From Pseudomonas sp. (GTDB lineage: Bacteria; Pseudomonadota; Gammaproteobacteria; Pseudomonadales; Pseudomonadaceae): 30,743 bases of DNA. The position numbers were made by a program, and so were the translations under genes. The notes below the pieces were generated by a model that had not been told where the DNA came from, searched no databases, and saw only the letters and a program-made list of their open reading frames with translations. Positions 25,299-30,743 of the stretch are shown here, piece after piece (within the stretch, counting starts at the first letter, position 1; each line of letters starts with the position of its first letter). The stretch lies in contig DNMQ01000008.1 of NCBI GenBank assembly GCA_003488145.1, positions 12,735 through 43,477 of the forward strand. The letters are read 5' to 3'.

Positions 25299-27671
25299 TC
25301 AAAAGGGTTGCGCTTCGACGCGCTGCGTCAGCTGTTCCAGGCGCAGCGTGCCCTGGGCGCGGTTGCGTACCGCCATCCAGTCCTCCAGTGCCGCCAGCGA
25401 GCGCGGCGGCGAGATCAGGTAGCCCTGGAACAGGTCGCAGCCGGCCTGCAGCAGTGCCGACTGCTTTTCCATGTTGTCGACGCCCTCGGCATTCACGCGC
25501 TTGCCCTGGGCGTGGCAGAAGGCGATGAGGGCGCTCAGGCTCTGCTGCATCTCCGGGCGGGTCAGCCGGGTGATGATCGCCATGTCCAGCTTTATGGTGT
25601 CGGCGGGGTACTCGAGCAGCTGCTGGATCGAGGTATAGCCGACGCCGAAATCGTCGATGGCCACGCGAAAGCCTGCGCGGCGAATCGCCTGGACCACTTC
25701 CATGGTGTTCTTGCACAGCTCGGCGGCGTAGGTTTCGGTCAGCTCGATCTCGATCCTGCCCGGCTCGACGCCATGATGGGCGGCGCGCTCGACCAGATAG
25801 CGGCAGATGCGGTCGTCGTTGAGCTGCGCGGAGGACACGTTGATCGCCAGCAGCACGCCTTCGCCGAACAGCTGTACCAGTTTCGGGTACTCCGCCAGGG
25901 CATGATCGATGACCCAGCTGTCAATCTTCGGGAACAGCCCGGCACGTTCTGCGATGGGAATGAATTCGCCGGGCGAAACCGTCCCGAGGATCGGTGAATG
26001 CCAGCGCAGCAGCACTTCGCAGCTGACCACTGCGCCTTCGCGATCCAGCGCCGGCATGTAGACCAGCCGCAGCTGGTCGTCGCCGTCGAGCTCGCGCAGC
26101 TGGTCCTCGATCAGGCGGATGCGCTCGTTGCGTCGCTCCAGCTCGCCGCTGAAGGCCACCGCGGTGTTCTTGCCCTCGGCCTTGGCCTGGTACATGGCAG
26201 TGTCGGCACGGGTGAGCAACTGGGTGATCGAGTCCGCATCTTTCGGGTAGCAGGCGGTGCCGATGCTGACGCTGACCGGATACAGGCGATCCTCCAGACG
26301 AAACCCGCCGCGGCAGAGGCCGAGCAGCGCGTCGCACAGTTGCTGCAGGCCGCCGTCGCCGGTTTCGCTCAGCAGCAGGATGGCGAACTCGTCGCCGGAC
26401 AGGCGCGCCAGGGCCGTTTCCGTTTGCGGGTAGTCGGTGCGATGACGTTCGAGCACGCCGCGCGCGCGCTGGGCGAAGATTCGCAGCAGAGCGTCGCCGG
26501 CATCGTGGCCGTGCTGGTCGTTGACCTGCTTGAAGTTGTCCAGGTCGAGAAACAGCAGCGCCAGCCGCTTGTGCGTGCGCATGCACTGCTCGTACATGGT
26601 ATTGGCCAGCACGCCGAAGTGCGCCCGGTTGCTGACCTGGGTCAGGCTGTCCTCCCAGGATATCTCGCGGATGCGTTGCAGCGCTTCGGTGTTGCGGTCG
26701 TGCAGGGTCTTCATGTTCACCGTCAGCCGGCCGATCTCGCCGCCATCGGTCGGCTCGTCGAGCGCGTCGCGCTTGCAAAGCAGCAGGTCGGTCAGCTGGT
26801 CGTCCAGCTGGCTGATGGGGCCGGTAATGGAACGGCGGATCAGCCACAGCAGCAGGCCGATGGAGATAAGACAGATCAGCGCGCCGCCGGCGATGAAGGC
26901 GAGCCCCAGGGTCTGCAGACGCTCGGCGGTGTAGTGTGGCGCCGGTGTCAGCCGTGCATGCAGCGAGCGCGACAGCGAAACCCTCGCGGACAACCCCGCG
27001 ACCGCCAGCAACGGCTCGTCGGCGATTTCGACAGGCGCGCCGTATTCGCTTTCCAGGCTGCGCTTGAGCTTGAGGAAGCGATCCGGGCGCACCGCCAGCT
27101 GAATGGCGAAGGCTTCGGCGCGCTGGCTTGGCAGTGGCCGGCTGCTGGAGGCCGGCAGGATGAAGTCGGTGTTCATCAGCAGCGGGTCGTCATCGGCCTG
27201 CTCGACGTAGAGGGTGTTGCCGGATGCCGACGACCGTCTGGCTTCGCTGACGATCCGCTGCTGGCTCGCATTCATCGAGGCGAATGGCGACAGGCTGCTT
27301 TCGAAGTAGTAGGCCGGCCTGCCATCGGGCTGCACGACGGCGAGGGAAACGAAGGTCAGCTCGGTATTGGATAGCGAGCGGATGCTCTGCTGGATGCGCA
27401 GCCCGAGGGTGTCGTTGCGAAAGTCGGTGTCCGACTCGCGCAGGAACAGCAGCAGCGCCTCGCTATCCATGATCGAGTAGAGCACGCTGCGATTGAACGC
27501 CTCATAGTCCAGGTAGGCGGAGGTCAGCGCCGAGAGCTGCTGCTCCAGGCGCGCCTGCTCCAGCCCCAGCAGCGAGGCGCGCTGGGTCAGGTAGGCGGTG
27601 GTCGAGGCAACCAGCTGGATGATCAGAATGACCGGAAAGATCACCAGCAGCGTGCGTTTACCTAGCGTCAT
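25299..27671 (-). CDS. Membrane GGDEF-EAL c-di-GMP enzyme, MbaA-like
   Basis: 790 residues. Membrane helix 1 (about 8-28), a large periplasmic domain (29-255), membrane helix 2 (256-279), a HAMP-type linker, a GGDEF domain with the active-site variant SGDEF (425-429) and an EAL domain with the variant EVL (E552). The EAL catalytic set appears complete: N611 in INVSSAQL, E644 in ELTET, the DDFGVGYTS pair, KLDMAII, AEGVD and QGY. The SGDEF variant is usually compatible with cyclase activity; no RxxD inhibitory site is visible. Length, domain order and the positions of the variants match my memory of V. cholerae MbaA (about 791 residues, SGDEF and EVL). It overlaps the upstream PotD-like gene by 14 bases, so it is translationally coupled and likely gated by that binding protein. 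Confidence 0.92.
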   Translation of the reverse strand: MTLGKRTLLVIFPVILIIQLVASTTAYLTQRASLLGLEQARLEQQLSALTSAYLDYEAFNRSVLYSIMDSEALLLFLRESDTDFRNDTLGLRIQQSIRSLSNTELTFVSLAVVQPDGRPAYYFESSLSPFASMNASQQRIVSEARRSSASGNTLYVEQADDDPLLMNTDFILPASSSRPLPSQRAEAFAIQLAVRPDRFLKLKRSLESEYGAPVEIADEPLLAVAGLSARVSLSRSLHARLTPAPHYTAERLQTLGLAFIAGGALICLISIGLLLWLIRRSITGPISQLDDQLTDLLLCKRDALDEPTDGGEIGRLTVNMKTLHDRNTEALQRIREISWEDSLTQVSNRAHFGVLANTMYEQCMRTHKRLALLFLDLDNFKQVNDQHGHDAGDALLRIFAQRARGVLERHRTDYPQTETALARLSGDEFAILLLSETGDGGLQQLCDALLGLCRGGFRLEDRLYPVSVSIGTACYPKDADSITQLLTRADTAMYQAKAEGKNTAVAFSGELERRNERIRLIEDQLRELDGDDQLRLVYMPALDREGAVVSCEVLLRWHSPILGTVSPGEFIPIAERAGLFPKIDSWVIDHALAEYPKLVQLFGEGVLLAINVSSAQLNDDRICRYLVERAAHHGVEPGRIEIELTETYAAELCKNTMEVVQAIRRAGFRVAIDDFGVGYTSIQQLLEYPADTIKLDMAIITRLTRPEMQQSLSALIAFCHAQGKRVNAEGVDNMEKQSALLQAGCDLFQGYLISPPRSLAALEDWMAVRNRAQGTLRLEQLTQRVEAQPF

Positions 27672-28743
27672 GGGCGTTGATCAGTGCACTGATGATGCGC
27701 CGCCGCGTCTGCGTGCCCTCCAGCGGTCGCGTCTCGTAGACCTGGCTTCTCTCCAGTACCGCTTCCGCCGGGTAGATGGTCGAATCCGCGCGGATATCCG
27801 CCGGCAGCAGTGCCCGCGCCGCAGCGTTCGGTGTGGCGACGCCCAGATCGGCGGCATTCAGGGCTGCGATTTCCGGCTGCTGGAGGAAGTTGAGGAAGCG
27901 CCGCGCCAGCGCCTTCTTCGCGGTGCCGGTCGGTATCGACAGGCAATCGACCCAGAGCAGCGTGCCCTCTTCGGGCACTACGTAGCGCCAGGGCTCGCCG
28001 TCGACCCCTTCGACTTCGTTGAGCACCTGCTGGTCGCCGCTGTAGGCCAGCGCCATGTCGGCCTGGTCGAGGTAGCGCTGGCTGCGCAGTGAAGTGATCA
28101 CGTACTCGTAGGTCAGCACGGCGCTGGACTGGGCCATGAGCAGATCGAAGGCGGCCTTGAGTTCGTCGTTGTTCGAGGTGTTGATCGAATGGTTCTGCAG
28201 GATCAGCGGACTGGCGAGGATGTCCTCGTGATCCTCCATCATGATGATGTGTGGCTCGTCGGCGCGAGCCGGTTGCAGCAGGTCCTTCCAGGATCGTGGC
28301 GCGCTTTCCAGGCGGTCGCTGCGATAGGCGATGCCGAGCGTGCCCCACAGGTAGGGCACGCCGTAGCGCCCGCAGCTGTTGCGCCAGCGTTGCGGGACAT
28401 GACGCAGCGTCGGCAGCTGCTTGTCGTCGATCGGGTCGAGCAGGCCGCGGGCGCCGAAGCGCGAGGCGCTGATCAGCTCTGTCAGGGCGATATCGATCTG
28501 ATGCTCGGGCTTGGCGAGGACTTCGTCGCGCTTGTCGCCGCTATCGAAGTAGATCTGCCTGATCTCGACCCCGGTTTCGGCTTGCCAGCGTTCGATCACC
28601 GCTTCGCTGAGGTATTCCTCCCAGGTCAGCAGCGTCAGGTGTTCGGCCGCGTGCACAGGAGTCGAGGGAAACAGCAGGCTGACCGTCATCAGCAGGGTGC
28701 TGCGCATACGCCATGGCGCCGGTTTGTTGTTCTTCTCGGTCAT
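27658..28743 (-). CDS. PotD/PotF-type periplasmic polyamine-binding protein, NspS-like
   Basis: 361 residues with a signal peptide (hydrophobic stretch about 13-32, ending VHAAE). The mature part follows the PotD/PotF spermidine/putrescine-binding layout: LTLLTWEEYLSEAVIERWQAETG, ALTELISASRFGARGLLDPID, PYLWGTLGIAYRSDRL, the ADMALAYSGDQQVLNEV segment with the acidic pocket, and a C-terminal LNFLQQPEIAALNAADLGVATPN. No permease or ATPase genes accompany it. Instead it overlaps by 14 bases a GGDEF-EAL membrane protein, as nspS does with mbaA in Vibrio cholerae, where the ligand-loaded binding protein docks on the enzyme and shifts it towards c-di-GMP synthesis or breakdown. No strong ribosome site is seen before ATG 28743. 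Confidence 0.92.
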   Translation of the reverse strand: MTEKNNKPAPWRMRSTLLMTVSLLFPSTPVHAAEHLTLLTWEEYLSEAVIERWQAETGVEIRQIYFDSGDKRDEVLAKPEHQIDIALTELISASRFGARGLLDPIDDKQLPTLRHVPQRWRNSCGRYGVPYLWGTLGIAYRSDRLESAPRSWKDLLQPARADEPHIIMMEDHEDILASPLILQNHSINTSNNDELKAAFDLLMAQSSAVLTYEYVITSLRSQRYLDQADMALAYSGDQQVLNEVEGVDGEPWRYVVPEEGTLLWVDCLSIPTGTAKKALARRFLNFLQQPEIAALNAADLGVATPNAAARALLPADIRADSTIYPAEAVLERSQVYETRPLEGTQTRRRIISALINAHDAR

Positions 28744-29005
28744 TGGTCATCCATCCCAGGCATTGGCCGCCGTCGCAGTGGGCGCACATTCGACGGGTCT
28801 GCCCGGGTTATCGGTAGCGGGTGATGGCACTTTAATGGCGTCAGAGAGTCGGCGGCAACGAATTTGTAATCTTGGCCACATCCGTTCCGATCGGCGGTGC
28901 GCGAAGCCCGGCAGTCAAACGGGTTGTTCGTCGCAGATGGCCTGCCGGCACTCGATTCTTGAGCCAGACTCCAATACAGCCCGTGCCGGAACCAAGGAGC
29001 CTGCC

Positions 29006-29674
29006 ATGACCTTCAAGATCCCCTTTTTCGATCGAGTCCAGGCAGGTGCGGCGCTGGCCGAGCGCCTGGCGGAGGATGCCGACTGGCGCGATACGCTGGT
29101 CCTGGCATTGCCGCGCGGCGGTGTGCCGGTAGCATTCGAGGTGGCACAGCGGCTGGGCCTCGAGCTGGACATTCTGGTTGTGCGCAAACTCGGCACGCCG
29201 GGCAATCGCGAACTGGCCATGGGCGCCATCGCCAGCGGCGGCGTGCGTGTGATGAACGACGACATCGTGCAGTACATCCACGTCTCCAGGGCCGAGATCG
29301 ACGGCACCATCGCCCAGGAAACCCACGAGCTGCAGCGGCGCGAACAGGCCTATCGCGGTGAACGACCGCCGCCGCTCATCGCCGGGCGTGCCGTGATCCT
29401 GGTGGACGACGGGCTGGCGACCGGCGCGACCATGCGCGCCGCGGTGCAGGCGGTGCGCCACCTGGGCGCGACGTGCATGACCGTTGCGGTGCCGGTGGCG
29501 GCTGCGCAGAGCATCGCGCAGCTGGAAAAACTGGCGGATCGCGTCGTTTGCCTGCATGTACCCCATGACCTGTATGCCATCGGTCGCTGGTACGAGCATT
29601 TCGAGCAGACCCCCGACCGCCAGGTGGTGGAGCTGCTACAGCGCGCGTGGACCAAGGGAGGGCAGGCGGCATGA
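29006..29674 (+). CDS. Phosphoribosyltransferase-domain protein
   Basis: 222 residues from ATG 29006 with AAGGAG six bases upstream; a longer open frame to 28697 overlaps the opposite gene and is rejected. The PRPP-binding signature is VILVDDGLATGATMRAA (130-146), preceded by LALPRGGVPVAFEVAQRLGLELDILVVRKLGTPGN, the usual N-terminal part of this ComF/orotate-type family. The substrate is unknown. Its stop overlaps the next gene in ATGA. In some bacteria, including Mycobacterium Rv0571c, this domain is fused to the dienelactone-hydrolase-like domain that follows here as a separate gene. Confidence 0.93.
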   Translation: MTFKIPFFDRVQAGAALAERLAEDADWRDTLVLALPRGGVPVAFEVAQRLGLELDILVVRKLGTPGNRELAMGAIASGGVRVMNDDIVQYIHVSRAEIDGTIAQETHELQRREQAYRGERPPPLIAGRAVILVDDGLATGATMRAAVQAVRHLGATCMTVAVPVAAAQSIAQLEKLADRVVCLHVPHDLYAIGRWYEHFEQTPDRQVVELLQRAWTKGGQAA

Positions 29675-30324
29675 CCGCGCTTGCGGCGACACCCATGCGC
29701 TTCACGCTCGGCAAGGCACGCCTGCATGGCGAGCTGTGCCTGCCGCCCGCGGCCACCGGCCTGGTGGTGTTCGTGCACGGCAGCGGCAGCAGCCGGCACA
29801 GCCCGCGCAACCGCAGCGTGGCGCATTGCTTCAACGAAATGGGGCTGGCGACCCTGCTCTTCGATCTGCTCACCAAGCACGAGCAGCCCATTGACGAGAT
29901 CACCCGGCAGCTGCGCTTCGACATCCCGCTGCTCAGCCAGCGCCTCAGTGGCGTGGTCGACCAGCTGAGCAGCGATGCGCGCTTGCACGAGCTGCGCATC
30001 GGCCTGTTCGGCAGCAGCACCGGCGCCGCCGCGGCACTGACCACCGCCGCCTCGCGGCCGGCGGACATCGCCGCGGTGGTTTCGCGTGGCGGCCGGGTCG
30101 ACCTGGCGGATCTGTCGCTGGCGCGGGTCAAGGCGGCTTCGCTGTTCCTCGTCGGCAGCGGCGACCTCGAGGTGCTGGAACTCAACCGTGCCGCTGCTGC
30201 CCGTCTGCAGTGCGTGCATCAGCTGGTGGTGGTACCGGGGGCGACGCACCTGTTCGAGGAGCACGGCACGCTGGAGGAGGTGGCGCGGCTGGCCGGCGAC
30301 TGGTTCCTGAGACACCTGTGCTGA
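29671..30324 (+). CDS. Alpha/beta-hydrolase, dienelactone-hydrolase-like
   Basis: 217 residues from ATG 29671 (ATGA overlap with the phosphoribosyltransferase stop). Motifs: LVVFVHGSGSSRHSPRN near the N-terminus (oxyanion loop), GLFGSSTGAAAAL (nucleophile S116 in a GxSxG motif), an acid in VGSGDLEVLELN, and catalytic His193 in VPGATHLFEE. It is soluble and probably acts with the phosphoribosyltransferase, since the two domains occur fused elsewhere. The substrate is unknown. Confidence 0.9.
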   Translation: MTALAATPMRFTLGKARLHGELCLPPAATGLVVFVHGSGSSRHSPRNRSVAHCFNEMGLATLLFDLLTKHEQPIDEITRQLRFDIPLLSQRLSGVVDQLSSDARLHELRIGLFGSSTGAAAALTTAASRPADIAAVVSRGGRVDLADLSLARVKAASLFLVGSGDLEVLELNRAAAARLQCVHQLVVVPGATHLFEEHGTLEEVARLAGDWFLRHLC

Positions 30325-30483
30325 TCCTGCCGCGGGCCGCAGCTGGGAGAAACAGGCGGTGCAGCGCCGCTGGCCAGGCCGAACGGCAATCTGCTGATAC
30401 AAGGCTCTTCGCGGTGTTTGGTGGACAGCGGCGAACTCTTGGCCTCGACTTGTAACAAAGATCGGAATGCCAAGGAGGTTGTG

Positions 30484-30743
30484 ATGACACAGGCCGCATG
30501 GCGTCGCGGAGCCACCGACGCACTCTTCTGGTCACTGCTCTATACCGCACTCTGGGCGCTGTTCGCTGCCGGACAGGGCTGGGTGCTGGGTGTGCCGACG
30601 ATCACCCTGGCCGTCGCGCTGAGCCTCTGGCTCAGCCTGCGCCCGATGGCCATGCGCCTGGCGGCGCTGCCGGCGTTTCTCGGCTTCTTTCTCAAGCACA
30701 TGCTGCTCGGTGGCTGGGACGTGGCACGGCGTGCGCTGCAGCC
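30484..30743 (+). CDS. Na+/H+ antiporter subunit E (MrpE/MnhE-like), 5' part, runs off the window
   Basis: The first 86 codons of a membrane protein start at ATG 30484, with an excellent AAGGAGG site 5 bases upstream. Two hydrophobic segments (about 15-35 and 35-52) are followed by LPAFLGFFLKHMLLGGWDVARRAL, the characteristic half-way motif of the MrpE/MnhE family (PF01899). The remainder, and probably the F and G subunits, lie beyond base 30743. Whether a full Mrp antiporter or a lone E-F-G remnant is present cannot be seen. Confidence 0.82.
   Translation, partial: MTQAAWRRGATDALFWSLLYTALWALFAAGQGWVLGVPTITLAVALSLWLSLRPMAMRLAALPAFLGFFLKHMLLGGWDVARRALQ

Noticed and set aside
25998..27374. A 458-codon open frame on the plus strand
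   Set aside because: Antisense to the GGDEF-EAL gene, with a low-complexity translation.

Overview
The window is about 30.7 kb of high-GC DNA, coding on both strands with few gaps. The gene content (TypA, a pyochelin-type AraC regulator beside a TonB siderophore receptor, DUF2147, DUF2218, DUF4168, many two-component and c-di-GMP proteins) points to a chromosomal segment of a Pseudomonas-like gammaproteobacterium, most likely of the Stutzerimonas (P. stutzeri) group. This is inferred from the protein sequences; no rRNA or other marker is present. I saw no tRNA, rRNA, insertion sequence, phage or CRISPR.

Layout: (1) 1-3047: the end of typA with a strong terminator, then a 353-bp gap with three TTGTACAA palindromes, then a methyl-accepting chemotaxis protein broken by a -1 frameshift. 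(2) 3068-6960: a 2-hydroxycarboxylate (citrate/malate) transporter, divergent from a CitA/DcuS-type kinase and its CitB/DcuR-type regulator; together a self-contained carboxylate sensing and uptake unit. (3) 6957-8537: a periplasmic serine hydrolase and a DUF2147 protein. (4) 8642-13237: an iron unit made of a TonB receptor, a DUF2218 protein and an IroE/PfeE-like esterase on the minus strand, with a divergent PchR-like regulator and a Fur-box-like site between them. (5) 13348-16797: a small Cys-containing periplasmic protein, then two paralogous periplasmic solute-binding proteins flanking a membrane diguanylate cyclase that has an in-frame TAA stop. (6) 17039-21589: a MEST/PEG1-like alpha/beta hydrolase, a DUF4168 protein, and an NtrB/NtrC-type two-component pair. 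(7) 21653-25171: a YehS-like DUF1456 protein, a periplasmic sorbosone-dehydrogenase-like beta-propeller with a small cytochrome c, a DUF1028 protein, and a double-CxxC BCAM0308-like protein. (8) 25299-28743: a PotD-like binding protein overlapping a membrane GGDEF-EAL protein, closely resembling the NspS-MbaA polyamine-sensing pair of Vibrio cholerae. (9) 29006-30743: a phosphoribosyltransferase translationally coupled to a dienelactone-hydrolase-like protein, then the start of an MrpE-like subunit.

The most striking theme is the coupling of periplasmic solute-binding proteins, with no ABC permease or ATPase nearby, to c-di-GMP enzymes. This happens twice within 15 kb, with two unrelated types of binding protein. 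One module looks intact (NspS-MbaA-like); in the other the cyclase is interrupted. Two signalling genes, the chemoreceptor and the cyclase, each carry a single lesion, so either they are decaying or phase-variable, or there are two base errors in the sequence.
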